NCBI RefSeq assembly: GCF_005503015.1
Contig: NZ_SCOL01000002.1
Location: 186,001-250,000, forward strand
Direction: 5' to 3'
Length of the DNA stretch: 64,000 nucleotides
Source of the DNA: Bacillus sp. E(2018)
Lineage (GTDB): Bacteria > Bacillota > Bacilli > Bacillales > Fictibacillaceae
Below are positions 51,216 to 59,713 of this stretch, one piece after another. Positions within the stretch are counted from its first letter, which is position 1. Every line of letters starts with the position of its first letter. A program made the translations under genes and the position numbers. The notes beneath the pieces are model-generated. The model was not told where the DNA came from. It worked only from the letters and a program-made list of their open reading frames with translations, and did no database searches.

Positions 51216-51929
51216 TCACCCAACGATCTCTCCAAGCGTTTCCGCAAAGTTTTCAGATTGCGCGACCGAACCGAACTGTCGCACTTTTTGTTTTGACCCG
51301 TAAAACAGCAACTCTCCTTCTTTTAAAATTAAAAAAGAAGTACATAATGTTTCGAGCTCTTGCGCGTCATGACTGGAATAGAGGATGGTCTTCCCTTCCC
51401 GTCCCAGTTGTCGCAGATCGTTTACAATCTCTTGTTTTGCAGATATATCAATTCCGACAGTCGGTTCATCTAGAATCAAAAGGTCCGGGTCATGAAGCAT
51501 CGCGATTAAGATGTTCAGCTTTCGCTGGTTACCACCTGACAGATGCTTCACTTTTTTATCAAGATGCTCAGCCAGTCGCCACTCCTCGCAGCGCTGCATC
51601 CATCTTTCTTCTGATGCCCCCTTCGCTAACTTGCTAAAAAATCGTAAGTTTTCGCGCGTTGTTAGCTCGTGATAGACAGCGATTTCTTGCGGTACGTAAC
51701 CGATTTTCTGACGAATTCTCTTTTGTTCTTTCCTCACATCAAGTCCATCAATCTGAACCGATCCGCCAGAACTTTTCATGAGGGTTGCAAGGATCTTCAA
51801 TAGCGTTGATTTACCTGCACCGTTCGGGCCAACAACGCCAACGGTTTCTCCTTTTTCAATAAAGAAGTTCATCTCTTTTAATACTTCTTTTCTACCAAAC
51901 TTCTTCTTCAAATTTTCTGCTGCAATCAA
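51216..51929 (-). CDS. ABC transporter ATPase (LnrL/YfiL-like)
   Basis: 237 residues: Walker A GPNGAGKSTLL near 34-44, Q-loop, signature LSGGNQRKLNI near 140, Walker B LLILDEPTVGID. Overlaps the permease gene upstream by 4 bp (ATGA). With two ABC-2 permeases it forms an exporter resembling LnrLMN of Bacillus subtilis, which gives resistance to polyene-like membrane-active antibiotics. In Bacillus subtilis the ATPase gene comes first; here it is last. Confidence 0.92.
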   Translation of the reverse strand: MIAAENLKKKFGRKEVLKEMNFFIEKGETVGVVGPNGAGKSTLLKILATLMKSSGGSVQIDGLDVRKEQKRIRQKIGYVPQEIAVYHELTTRENLRFFSKLAKGASEERWMQRCEEWRLAEHLDKKVKHLSGGNQRKLNILIAMLHDPDLLILDEPTVGIDISAKQEIVNDLRQLGREGKTILYSSHDAQELETLCTSFLILKEGELLFYGSKQKVRQFGSVAQSENFAETLGEIVG

Positions 51930-53089
51930 GCGTTGTCACCTGCCTTTAAGGTTGAAAGTATGAGTAATATAAAACTTAGACCTACAAATATAAAGGGAAT
52001 CATTAACGTTTCTTGGTTTAACGAAGACACGATCCAATATTGCGGCGTCCACTCTGCAGCATGTTGTAAAAAGCTTGAAAGCTCGTCACTCGGGAAGAAA
52101 GTTCCGCTTAAAAGCGATGTGCACAAAACGATAAAGAGTGTGATCGCTTGCCATGTGCGGTTGCTGTGCACGAAATAAGCAAACAGAAGAGATAATGTGT
52201 TTAGAAATAAGACGTAGCCAATCAAACTCAAAATCGTAGTCACGTTCAACGTTAACGCTTCTCTCCACCAGCCAAAACCGATCAATAAGATGAGCATGAA
52301 TAGCTGTAAAAGCAGAACGCCTAGTGCATTTCCGAACCAGTACTCTGAAAATCGACCAGCTGCATAAGGTACTCTCGACCGCATACCGGAGTCACGATCT
52401 TTAATCGGCCAGCTGTTATATAAAAAACTAAATAACATGAGCAGTACGAGCATGCCTGGAACATAGATCGAGACATTGTTGCCATCCGCCTCTACTGAAG
52501 ATTCCCTCGTTACACCAACCTTATAGTCAACGGTCATAAGAGGCTTAGGCTCCCAATGTTTGTCACTAAACGCCCAAGCATCTTTCCAGACCTCAGCTTG
52601 CTCCTCAGCATCCAGTTTCTCACTTTTTCCGTAAGTTTTTAACACCGTATTAGCGCCGTACGAATTACTTGATAACCGCTTCACTTCACTTGCAAAAATC
52701 TCGCGCACTAACCCATGAGAAATCGAACCCGACGAGAGCCACATGGTCACTAGCCCTTCTTCATCATTTTTCTGTATGCTTTCCATAAACCCTTCAGGCA
52801 TAACGAAACCAATCGCGGCTTTTTGCGTTTCGATTAAATTACGTGCATCCTCTTCATTACGAATACTTACCGCGACAGCTGGATTTTTACTCACTCTTTC
52901 TATAACCGTTTTTGAGTATTCCGTTTCATCCTCGTCTACGATTACAACAGGAATCTTGGTGACATCAATTGTTTTACCTACTGACATGTCTAAAAAAACG
53001 AGCACCAGAACCGGAACAATTAGCCCCAGCCAGCTCCACGGACTTTGAAGTAGTAATTTTATACGTGTAAGGGCAATTGTCCAGACCAT
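51926..53089 (-). CDS. ABC-2 type permease (LnrN-like)
   Basis: 387 residues from ATG 53089 (AGAGGT upstream). One N-terminal helix (about 18-36), an extracellular domain of ~150 residues with SVGKTIDVTKIPVVIVDEDETEYSKTVIERVSKNPAV, then five or six C-terminal helices. Similar to the permease at 53059-54288; the two would form a heterodimer. The gene overlaps its upstream neighbour by 31 bp. Confidence 0.9.
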   Translation of the reverse strand: MVWTIALTRIKLLLQSPWSWLGLIVPVLVLVFLDMSVGKTIDVTKIPVVIVDEDETEYSKTVIERVSKNPAVAVSIRNEEDARNLIETQKAAIGFVMPEGFMESIQKNDEEGLVTMWLSSGSISHGLVREIFASEVKRLSSNSYGANTVLKTYGKSEKLDAEEQAEVWKDAWAFSDKHWEPKPLMTVDYKVGVTRESSVEADGNNVSIYVPGMLVLLMLFSFLYNSWPIKDRDSGMRSRVPYAAGRFSEYWFGNALGVLLLQLFMLILLIGFGWWREALTLNVTTILSLIGYVLFLNTLSLLFAYFVHSNRTWQAITLFIVLCTSLLSGTFFPSDELSSFLQHAAEWTPQYWIVSSLNQETLMIPFIFVGLSFILLILSTLKAGDNA

Positions 53090-54288
53090 GGCAACCTCTT
53101 CTTTATCGTGATAAGTAGCAAACTCACTACCCAAATGGTGATTGAAATACTAAGCAAGACGAGAACAGACATCCACGTTTCATTCCCGGCAAATAGCGTA
53201 TCTATCAGTCCGCTGTGTGCGTGATGCACGATGTTTAGCAGACTTATGCTGCGCCACATTTCTGGAAGATACGATAGTGGCAATACGCTTCCGCTCGTAG
53301 CAACGAGTCCCATCCCAAGAATGATTCCCGCTCCCCATTTTGCTCCGTTACGAACAAAAAGTTCCTGACAAAGCGCGAAAAGTGATGCGATAACTAAGCA
53401 GTATGCTAAAAGTATGACTGTCGCTGTGATGCTCCACGTTTTCGTCAGAACATAAAACAAGGAAAGAAGAACAGCGCTTTGAATGACGAGCAGGAGGAAA
53501 ACGGAAATAACATTGCTAAAAAAGAATACGCCAGACCTTACGCCTTGTAAGGTTAGTCGTTCGCGCAGTACTTGTTGTTCACTTCTTGCGGTCAAGCTCA
53601 TGCCGAACAATCCACCGACTAATAGGAGGATCAACACACCTGATAAACTGTAATAATCGAGTGTAGTGACCCCACCAAATGCACTTAGCGTTTCTGTTTT
53701 ATAGATTTTGTTTCGATTTAATGCTTGGAGCGTAAAGTCTGTAATGACCGTGTCGCGGTATGCTCGGAATTCTTCGGAACTTAATTCCATCTTTCGTAAA
53801 TAATGAAAAGCTGCGTTCGCTCCACTTTGAGCAGAAGAGATCAAGTTGGCGTTTGATACCATCACTTGCTGTAAGAGTTTTGCTTGAAAAGGCCGTTCAG
53901 GATTACCGATTACGGTTACAGGGATATTTTTGCCTTTGCGTATCCCTTTAGTAAAACCATCCGGCACGATTACCATGCCTGCAATCTCGTTATTGGCCAG
54001 CTTTTCACTCGCGTTTTCTGCGTCTGTTTGTTCAAACGTTAATACGTTTTTTAGTTCTTCTGAGTTTTCATACTGCTTCATCAGCAATTTGGTTTCAAAG
54101 GTGTTATCTTCATCTACGATCGCTACGGCAAAAGGCTCTACCCACTGCTTTTCTTCAAGAAGTGGTTTTAGCCCGAGATACGTGATTCCAAGTAACAAAA
54201 TGGGAAACAGCATCATAGCAATCAGTGGAAAAGGCTGCTTTAGCCAGCATTTTACCGTTAGATGGGCAATGAGAAGCGTTTGCCTCAT
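53059..54288 (-). CDS. ABC-2 type permease (LnrM-like)
   Basis: 409 residues. N-terminal helix (about 19-38), extracellular domain starting LLEEKQWVEPFAVAIVDEDNTFETKLLMKQYENSEELKNVL, then about six helices to the C-terminus. First gene of the three-gene exporter operon. AAAGGAACG precedes ATG 54288. A 21-bp-period repeat array lies in its upstream region. Confidence 0.9.
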   Translation of the reverse strand: MRQTLLIAHLTVKCWLKQPFPLIAMMLFPILLLGITYLGLKPLLEEKQWVEPFAVAIVDEDNTFETKLLMKQYENSEELKNVLTFEQTDAENASEKLANNEIAGMVIVPDGFTKGIRKGKNIPVTVIGNPERPFQAKLLQQVMVSNANLISSAQSGANAAFHYLRKMELSSEEFRAYRDTVITDFTLQALNRNKIYKTETLSAFGGVTTLDYYSLSGVLILLLVGGLFGMSLTARSEQQVLRERLTLQGVRSGVFFFSNVISVFLLLVIQSAVLLSLFYVLTKTWSITATVILLAYCLVIASLFALCQELFVRNGAKWGAGIILGMGLVATSGSVLPLSYLPEMWRSISLLNIVHHAHSGLIDTLFAGNETWMSVLVLLSISITIWVVSLLLITIKKRLPWSGQLPLHV

Positions 54289-54377
54289 AGTGTCGTTCCT
54301 TTCGCTAGAAAATTTGGTAAAGGTTTGTAGCTGTAACGCTTCAAAACCTATACCTATAGGGGCATTTAGTTGAATGA

Positions 54378-54481
54378 TTCCAAAAGTTTTGGCTATTTAT
54401 CCACGAGTTTACCTGTTTATCCAGAAGTTTAAGCACTCAATCCAAAAATTTCGGCCGTTTATCCACGAGTCTACAATCCTC
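54378..54481. repeat. 21-bp-period array, family 3 (ATCCA core)
   Basis: TCCA cores begin at about 54379, 54400, 54420, 54441 and 54462 (steps 21, 20, 21, 21). Consensus unit is TTTATCCAcgAGTTT with a variable end. Two units contain TTATCCACG, one base from a DnaA box. It lies between divergently arranged exporter genes and the 541-residue gene, both minus strand. Confidence 0.78.
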
Positions 54482-54586
54482 GACAAAACGGACGCAGCCT
54501 ACATGCTGTATATACCCTACTAGGTTAGAAAAAAAGGACAAAGATCAACTTTGTCTTAAGTTATCTCTGTCCTTCTTATTATCATT

Positions 54587-56212
54587 CTATTGGAACATTT
54601 GAGCGTTTTCACCGATAAATTGCTCGATGTTGCGTTGAATGTCTGACATCATTGTCATCATTTCAGCGTCACTCATCTCAGCAACGTTTACTGCTTTTCC
54701 TTCTGAAAGCTCAGGGAATTTCAGTTTATCGCCGAATGTTGTTTTTGTTTTAATGTTTAACCCAACGTTAATGTCGCCCATTGTAGCGTCGTTACCTGTT
54801 AGTGTTACTTTGTAATCGTGGTTTGCAAAGTCTTTATCAAGGTTTTGGTCACCCGTGTGCTCGATCTCAAGCGTCATGTCTGGAAGCTCCATAGGGGAAT
54901 CGCCAGCAGGAACAAGATTAGCCGTCCATTTAGACTTCTTATCTGTGCCTTCACCTTTAATTTGGAAACCGATACCTTCTGTTGTACCGTTTTCAGTCAT
55001 TTCAAACTTTGCTTTGATGTCGCGCTTCTTACCGTCTTTACCTTTTGGTTCGCTTTCCATCTTCACATCAACAAGCAATGTTTCGTTTTCAGGACCTGCG
55101 TTAAGAACCCAAGAAGAGTTCGTTACGTCGCCCTTCGTCCAGCTTTCAGACTTGTAGTTCATCGGAACCGCTTCTTCACCGTTCGCACCAATCTTCATCG
55201 TTACGTTACGGCTTACTACTTTATCATCGCCATCGATGATAACCACTTGCTTCATTCCACCTGGAACTTGCAAGTCATCTTTAATCGCTTTTTTCGCATC
55301 AGCAAGAAGTGTTTTAATTTCTTTCTTCGCATCTGCTTTACTCATGCTGCTAGTCGGTGCTACCATGCCTGTTTGAAGTCCGCCTTGCAATGCTGATTGT
55401 TCAGCAATCGCATCAAGGATCTCATCGTCTTTTTCGATTTTCTCAACAAAGTTTACAAGCATTGTCTTTGTTTCTTTTTCAGAAAGAGAAACCGTTAGCT
55501 CGCGAAGCTTCTCTCCTTTAAAATCAACATCGTCTTTCAGTTTTACGTTTTCATCTTTCACACTGTCAGCGTACACTTTTGCAAACTCTTCAAACGCTTC
55601 ATCACGAGCGTCTTCACTTAGATCGCCATCTACTGCTTTAAAGAAGTTTTCAAGCTTTTCCATACCTTGGTACGCTGGATCGAACTTACGCATTACGTCA
55701 CCGAACTGACTGTTTTCGAAGTAAACGTTCTTATCGTAAGCTGCAGGTACGTTTACAGCCGTTTGTTTGTTGTTTTGATAAAACTCAGCATTCATTAAGT
55801 CTGCATCGTTCATTCTTAAAGCCATTCCAACAGATCCTTCTTCTTTCTTCGGATCATGCTGAGTGGTTACCTTGAATTCGCTGTTTTGTAGAACAGAGCC
55901 GATCATAGCCGCTTCCATACCAGCTGCTCCAAACATCGCCGGATCCACATCTACACCAACACTCGCTTCAGACTTATACGCTTCTTCCATCTGCTTTTCA
56001 GAAAGTGCTAGCGCATCTCCAAAGCTGTCTTCAAACGATTCGTTTAATGCTTTAAATGTGTTCATCTCGGATTTCAAATACAATTCACGTGGAGATAGAT
56101 CTACGAACATTGCATAAGCAGTCGCACCGATTGCAAGCACTGCGATTATCGCAAGCCCAATGATCAACGGTCGCTTCTTGTTTCCAGTACTCTGATTAAC
56201 TTGTGTTTCCAT
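54587..56212 (-). CDS. membrane-anchored extracellular protein of unknown function
   Basis: 541 residues: short cytoplasmic N-terminus, one membrane helix (about 14-36, PLIIGLAIIAVLAIGATAYAMFV), then a large acidic extracellular domain rich in Asp, Glu, Lys and Met. It has repeated beta-strand-like segments (KVTTQHDPKKEEGSVGMALRM; FEMTENGTTEGIGFQIKGEG). GAGGGGGACAATT precedes the ATG. No family recognised; topology resembles sensor or stalk proteins. Confidence 0.75.
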   Translation of the reverse strand: METQVNQSTGNKKRPLIIGLAIIAVLAIGATAYAMFVDLSPRELYLKSEMNTFKALNESFEDSFGDALALSEKQMEEAYKSEASVGVDVDPAMFGAAGMEAAMIGSVLQNSEFKVTTQHDPKKEEGSVGMALRMNDADLMNAEFYQNNKQTAVNVPAAYDKNVYFENSQFGDVMRKFDPAYQGMEKLENFFKAVDGDLSEDARDEAFEEFAKVYADSVKDENVKLKDDVDFKGEKLRELTVSLSEKETKTMLVNFVEKIEKDDEILDAIAEQSALQGGLQTGMVAPTSSMSKADAKKEIKTLLADAKKAIKDDLQVPGGMKQVVIIDGDDKVVSRNVTMKIGANGEEAVPMNYKSESWTKGDVTNSSWVLNAGPENETLLVDVKMESEPKGKDGKKRDIKAKFEMTENGTTEGIGFQIKGEGTDKKSKWTANLVPAGDSPMELPDMTLEIEHTGDQNLDKDFANHDYKVTLTGNDATMGDINVGLNIKTKTTFGDKLKFPELSEGKAVNVAEMSDAEMMTMMSDIQRNIEQFIGENAQMFQ

Positions 56213-56407
56213 CGTTTAATTGTCCCCCTCTTAATAAATATATAAGCTTTGTCCTACCAACTTATTACACTGTTATTCTAAAAAAATAGCAGCTTATATC
56301 TCTATTGGCTTTTATGGGTAAAAAAGGAATTTTTTCGCCCACAGTTTTCTACTATACCCTAATTCCAAAATTATATCCATCAAATCACGTAGTAAGAAAG
56401 TTCGATT

Positions 56408-56908
56408 TTAATTGGCAACTAAAACTGTACGAAGCTTTTTTATTGCCGCTTTTCTCCATGATTTAACTGCATAAAGAGTAACCCCAAATTTTTCAGCAAT
56501 TTCTGCTTCCGTGTTCATATAAAAGACGCGATGCACGACCCACCGTTGCTGATTTTCTGTTAGATGCATCAGATAGAAATTCAAAGTTTCGTCTTCCAAA
56601 TAGGGAATGTGGTCTTGATGGGAAAGGTTTTGAAAGGTAAACGATTCATGTGGATCTTGCGTGATTTCTGCCTCCTGCCGCTTCAGTTCGTTCCGTAACT
56701 CTTGTAAAATTCGTCCGCGAACATGGATGAATGCAAATGAGGAGAACTGTCCTTTTTCCGGATTGTATGTTTCGTAAGCTTTCCAGAGTCCGAGTAAACC
56801 AGCTTGATAGTATTGATCGAAATGGTGTGTGAGGTGATAGCGTTTGATCTGGGATTTGATGAGTGGTTCGAACATTGCAGCTACTTCTTCAAACGGCGTG
56901 TGTTTCAT
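56408..56908 (-). CDS. sigma-70 family factor (YvrI/SigI-like size)
   Basis: 166 residues from ATG 56908, 7 bp after AAAGGAAC; longer readings lack a site. Region 2-like HFDQYYQAGLLGLWKAYETYNPEKGQFSSFAFIHVRGRILQELRNEL and a region 4-like C-terminus (LTENQQRWVVHRVFYMNTEAEIAEKFGVTLYAVKSWRKAAIKKLRTV). A short sigma factor lacking region 1 and 3, of unknown regulon. It lies near DUF1659/DUF2922 genes, which often occur close to such a factor in Bacillus. Confidence 0.82.
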   Translation of the reverse strand: MKHTPFEEVAAMFEPLIKSQIKRYHLTHHFDQYYQAGLLGLWKAYETYNPEKGQFSSFAFIHVRGRILQELRNELKRQEAEITQDPHESFTFQNLSHQDHIPYLEDETLNFYLMHLTENQQRWVVHRVFYMNTEAEIAEKFGVTLYAVKSWRKAAIKKLRTVLVAN

Positions 56909-57224
56909 GGGAATCGTTCCTTTTGGAATGTGCGCACATTCGGGGAATTCCGCGGTATCTTCACTATAGATGGGGAGAGTTTTGTAAAACAAAGTGCAAC
57001 TTTTTAAAAGTTGTGTGGTAAATGATGCAGTTGGACAAAAGTTGCCTGTTAACTTTTGAATAGTTATCCACAATGTGTGTGCAGAATTACGGAAATTGAT
57101 AGTTTTTTTGTGTGAAATGCTGGATTTTGAAAGATTTGGGTGTTGATTATGAGTAAAATTCTAAAAATTGTGGATAAGTGCTGTGGGTAGAACACTTTTG
57201 TTAAGGCTTCGTTGCTTTGAGGGT

Positions 57225-57354
57225 GGTTGATTTCCGTTTCAGGTTGCTCGCTTTCCGCGGGGCGATCGGTGAGCCTCCTGCCGCTTTGCGCCATTAGGAG
57301 TCTCCACCTGACCACTCGTCCCGCAGGAGTCTCGCACCTTGCACTTCAATCAAC
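57225..57354 (-). repeat. 130-bp structured dispersed repeat, copy B
   Basis: On the minus strand it starts GTTGATTGAAG and ends GGAAATCAACC, with internal hairpin CTCCT/AGGAG in place of CACCTA/TAGGTG of copy A. It lies in the 625-bp gap between the sigma-like gene and the DUF1659 gene. That gap also has two DnaA-box matches (57064-57072, 57169-57177) and nothing else I can identify. Confidence 0.88.
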
Positions 57355-57482
57355 TTATCAATGGTGTTAAAAACTTGAGAGCATCATCTTTTACTAGAAA
57401 GCACCCCACCTTTCCTTTCGATGATTTTCATCCACCCAAAGTAGTTTCTGAACAACACTCTAGTAAATTTTTTTGCCGGATG

Positions 57483-57525
57483 CCTCCTTTTCACTTCTTT
57501 CTGGAACTTATGATGTGAAAGGAGG
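57483..57525 (+). promoter_or_regulatory. hairpin sequestering the DUF1659 ribosome binding site
   Basis: CCTCCTTTTCAC (57483-57494) can pair with GTGAAAGGAGG (57515-57525), which contains the Shine-Dalgarno sequence. There is one bulged T and a 20-nt loop. This could limit translation until melted or bound. Confidence 0.5.
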
Positions 57526-57533
57526 TGAGGCAC

Positions 57534-57752
57534 ATGGCAACAGCAGCTTTGATTGATTCGGCAATGCGTTTGGAGCTTGATGGTGGGTTGGATGCTGACA
57601 ACAAGCCGGTGGTGAAGTATAAGAACTTCGCTCATGTTAAGACTTCTTCAACACCAGACCAGCTTTATGCGGTAGCGAATGCATTATCAGGACTTCAAGT
57701 GTATCCGCTTGTGATGATTAAGCGAAACGATTCCTTCGCGATCCACTCTTAA
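57534..57752 (+). CDS. DUF1659 family protein
   Basis: 72 residues from ATG 57534, preceded by GGAGGTGAGG. MATAALIDSAMRLELDGGLDADNKPVVKYKNFAHVKTSSTPDQLYAVANALSGLQ is the DUF1659 pattern. Function unknown. It is followed 41 bp later by a DUF2922 gene, the usual partner, so the two are probably one operon. Confidence 0.9.
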   Translation: MATAALIDSAMRLELDGGLDADNKPVVKYKNFAHVKTSSTPDQLYAVANALSGLQVYPLVMIKRNDSFAIHS

Positions 57753-57793
57753 GAGTAAAAGCGCGGAAAATATAGAAGAAAGGAGGGATTTCA

Positions 57794-58009
57794 ATGGCCA
57801 AAGTGCTTGAATTGCAGTTTCTTAACCAAGAGAACAAAACGGTAACCATCCGTCTGGATGCTCCAATCAAACCGGTTGATCCTGCAGCTGTAAATGCAGC
57901 GATGGACACGGTAATCGCACAAAACATCTTCACTTCTTCGGGCGGAAACTATACGAGCAAAAAAGGTGCTCGTATTGTGGATCGTGAAGTAAGCGAGATC
58001 GAGCTTTAA
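57794..58009 (+). CDS. DUF2922 family protein
   Basis: 71 residues, AAGGAGGGATTTCA before ATG 57794. AKVLELQFLNQENKTVTIRLDAPIKPVDPAAVNAAMDTVIAQNIF is the DUF2922 pattern. Function unknown; conserved next to DUF1659 in Bacillus. A long-stem terminator follows. Confidence 0.9.
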   Translation: MAKVLELQFLNQENKTVTIRLDAPIKPVDPAAVNAAMDTVIAQNIFTSSGGNYTSKKGARIVDREVSEIEL

Positions 58010-58050
58010 GAACAAACTTCTTAGAAAAGACCCTACAAAAAGCGACCGCA

Positions 58051-58093
58051 AAAATCCGTCTTCTGATGCAGTTTTTCAGAGGACGGATTTTTC
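58051..58093 (+). terminator. intrinsic terminator after DUF2922
   Basis: AAAATCCGTCTTCTGA pairs with TCAGAGGACGGATTTT, followed by TCTTTCT. Confidence 0.85.
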
Positions 58094-58097
58094 TTTC

Positions 58098-58180
58098 TGT
58101 GGATAATGTGGATAAATTAGTGGATAGCTTTACTTTACAAGATGCTCTCTTTTGCAGTATTGTGGATAACCTTTGGATAA
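58098..58180. promoter_or_regulatory. DnaA-box cluster
   Basis: TGTGGATAA (inverse of TTATCCACA) occurs at 58098-58106, directly again at 58107-58115, and at 58161-58169. Near matches AGTGGATAG (58118-58126) and TTTGGATAA (58172-58180) lie between and after. All face the same way. The rest of the 359-bp gap before ykvS has an A/T-rich promoter region. Confidence 0.65.
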
Positions 58181-58326
58181 CACAAAATAAATCAAATTTA
58201 TTGAGATAATTAGCTGATATTGGAAGCGCTACATTAAAGCGCTTTAATGGAAAAGCTCATATGCTTTCGCTATAATACTTAACAAATAGAAGTTTTTAAA
58301 AATAAAAGGAAAATTAGTCACAATTA

Positions 58327-58335
58327 TGGTAAAAT
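58327..58335 (+). promoter_or_regulatory. extended -10 promoter of the DUF2187 gene
   Basis: TGGTAAAAT, an extended -10, 33 bp before the start codon. Confidence 0.5.
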
Positions 58336-58368
58336 AGTACAAACATTAATTACGTTGGAGGAAAAGGC

Positions 58369-58548
58369 ATGGAATTTAAAATCGGTGATATTATTGAAAC
58401 ATTCGACGGCTTAAAAGGAGAAATTACTTCATTGTTGACCAACACCGCTGTTGTGGACTTTTCCGTAACAGAAAACTATTCTGAGCATTTTGAAGATGCG
58501 AAGCAAGTTGTACGTTTGAATGATATTAGACAAATCATAAATAGCTAG
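58369..58548 (+). CDS. DUF2187 (YkvS-like) small protein
   Basis: 59 residues, ATG 58369 with TTGGAGGAAAAGGC upstream. MEFKIGDIIETFDGLKGEIT then LTNTAVVDFSVTEN and FEDAKQVVRLNDIRQI is the DUF2187/YkvS family pattern, a small KOW-like beta fold. Function unknown. A strong terminator follows. Confidence 0.9.
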   Translation: MEFKIGDIIETFDGLKGEITSLLTNTAVVDFSVTENYSEHFEDAKQVVRLNDIRQIINS

Positions 58549-58589
58549 AACTTATTATATAGAAACTAAAGATGTAAATTGACAAACAA

Positions 58590-58627
58590 AAACAGCTCTC
58601 TGTAGTGATACAGAGGCTGTTTTTTCG
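58590..58627 (+). terminator. intrinsic terminator
   Basis: AAACAGCTCTCTGTA and TACAGAGGCTGTTT around GTGA, then six T. Confidence 0.85.
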
Positions 58628-58633
58628 TTTACT

Positions 58634-59248
58634 TTATAAGTTTTTCCGATTGTTCTGTGAAGTTACACCTACCGAAACGACGTTTGAATCGTTCTCTCTT
58701 GTGTAAGTCGTTTCTTGCGAGGATCCAGTGGAATAGTCGTGCAGCTTGTCGTTTCCGATCGGATTCTCAGCAATTTCAGACCCTGCTTCTTTTAATTTTG
58801 AACCAATATTGCCTAACTCGCCTTTTGTTTCTTTTGCTGTCGACAACACATCACTTGAGATTTCTTTTAGCGTGTTGATGTTGCCAAACACGTCTTTGTT
58901 GAGGCGCTCGTATAGTGCTTGTGCGTCATTGATTGCATCTTTTAAGGTGGTGCTAGCCGATTTGAACTGGCTGATCATCTGATCTTTCACTTCACCTGGA
59001 TTTTGTTTGACCTCTGTAATCATTTTGCTTGAACTATCCTTCAATCCTACCGCTGTGTTTTTCACTTTCGAACGCGTATTATAATCAATCAAGGCAAGTG
59101 CCCCACCAACGATACCGCCAATAACGATTCCTGTTAGGAGCTTGCTTTTTTGTGGATCTGCCACTCGCTCTCTTTGCGCTGTACCGTAAGCATCTTCAGG
59201 ATAAATGCCATTTTCATATCCGTTTGTAGTGTTTACACTTTGTACCAT
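58634..59248 (-). CDS. YtxH-like general stress protein
   Basis: 204 residues: polar N-terminus, a Gly-rich helix (about 38-55, LLTGIVIGGIVGGALALI), then long amphipathic helices (VGLKDSSSKMITEVKQNPGEVKDQMISQFKSASTTLKDAINDAQALYERL) and a polar tail. This is the YtxH-type layout. AAGGAGGACTT before the ATG and a sigma-B-type promoter upstream support a stress role. Confidence 0.78.
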   Translation of the reverse strand: MVQSVNTTNGYENGIYPEDAYGTAQRERVADPQKSKLLTGIVIGGIVGGALALIDYNTRSKVKNTAVGLKDSSSKMITEVKQNPGEVKDQMISQFKSASTTLKDAINDAQALYERLNKDVFGNINTLKEISSDVLSTAKETKGELGNIGSKLKEAGSEIAENPIGNDKLHDYSTGSSQETTYTRENDSNVVSVGVTSQNNRKNL

Positions 59249-59287
59249 TTTAAGTCCTCCTTGATTAATTTTTTTCGTAGTAAGGGG

Positions 59288-59312
59288 ATTCCCTTTTCTC
59301 TAAAAGCTAAAC
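59288..59312 (-). promoter_or_regulatory. sigma-B-type promoter of the YtxH-like gene
   Basis: On the minus strand GTTTAG (59307-59312), 13 bp, GGGAAT (59288-59293). Close to consensus GTTTAA-N12..15-GGGTAT. Confidence 0.72.
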
Positions 59313-59410
59313 GTTTGGGTAGGCTTTTTTGGGATATCTTCATGTTGTACATAAAAGTTTCCGTTAGTCCTCATACTAATAAAAATCTATTGTGATTGGA
59401 GGGTTTTATT

Positions 59411-59551
59411 ATGGGAAAAGACAGACAGGAGAAGAAGTTACGTGAGTCTGGACGCGTTGAATCTGACCGTGACCAAGACTTAAAATATTCTGGCGCTACA
59501 AAAATGGAAGGTCCTGACGAAGCGCGTGCACGCAACCATCAAGATCAGTAA
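59411..59551 (+). CDS. small hydrophilic protein
   Basis: 46 residues, ATG 59411 with GGAGGGTTTTATT upstream. MGKDRQEKKLRESGRVESDR then DQDLKYSGATKMEGPDEARARN. Highly charged, no hydrophobic core, probably disordered; similar in style to small spore or stress proteins. An intrinsic terminator follows, which supports a real gene. Confidence 0.75.
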   Translation: MGKDRQEKKLRESGRVESDRDQDLKYSGATKMEGPDEARARNHQDQ

Positions 59552-59561
59552 ATGAATGGTG

Positions 59562-59592
59562 GCAGCTCATAAAGGATTGAGCTGCTCTTTTT
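59562..59592 (+). terminator. intrinsic terminator
   Basis: GCAGCTCA, loop, TGAGCTGC, then TCTTTTT. Confidence 0.82.
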
Positions 59593-59713
59593 AATAACTA
59601 AGATTGTGATTATCTGTTTACTTCTATCCATTTGGAGCATAACAACTCCTATAAGCCTTCTAAAAACAAACAAAAAAGGACCAGACTTCTAAAATGAAGT
59701 TCGTCCTCTTCTT

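Noticed and set aside
54818..55396. 192-residue plus-strand frame inside the 541-residue gene
   Set aside because: A shadow in the opposite strand of a long gene with good coding character. Its Cys/Phe/His-rich composition is not protein-like and it lacks a start site.
57384..57635. Minus-strand frame opposite the DUF1659 start
   Set aside because: Lies antisense to the DUF1659 gene and its leader; no ribosome binding site or family resemblance.
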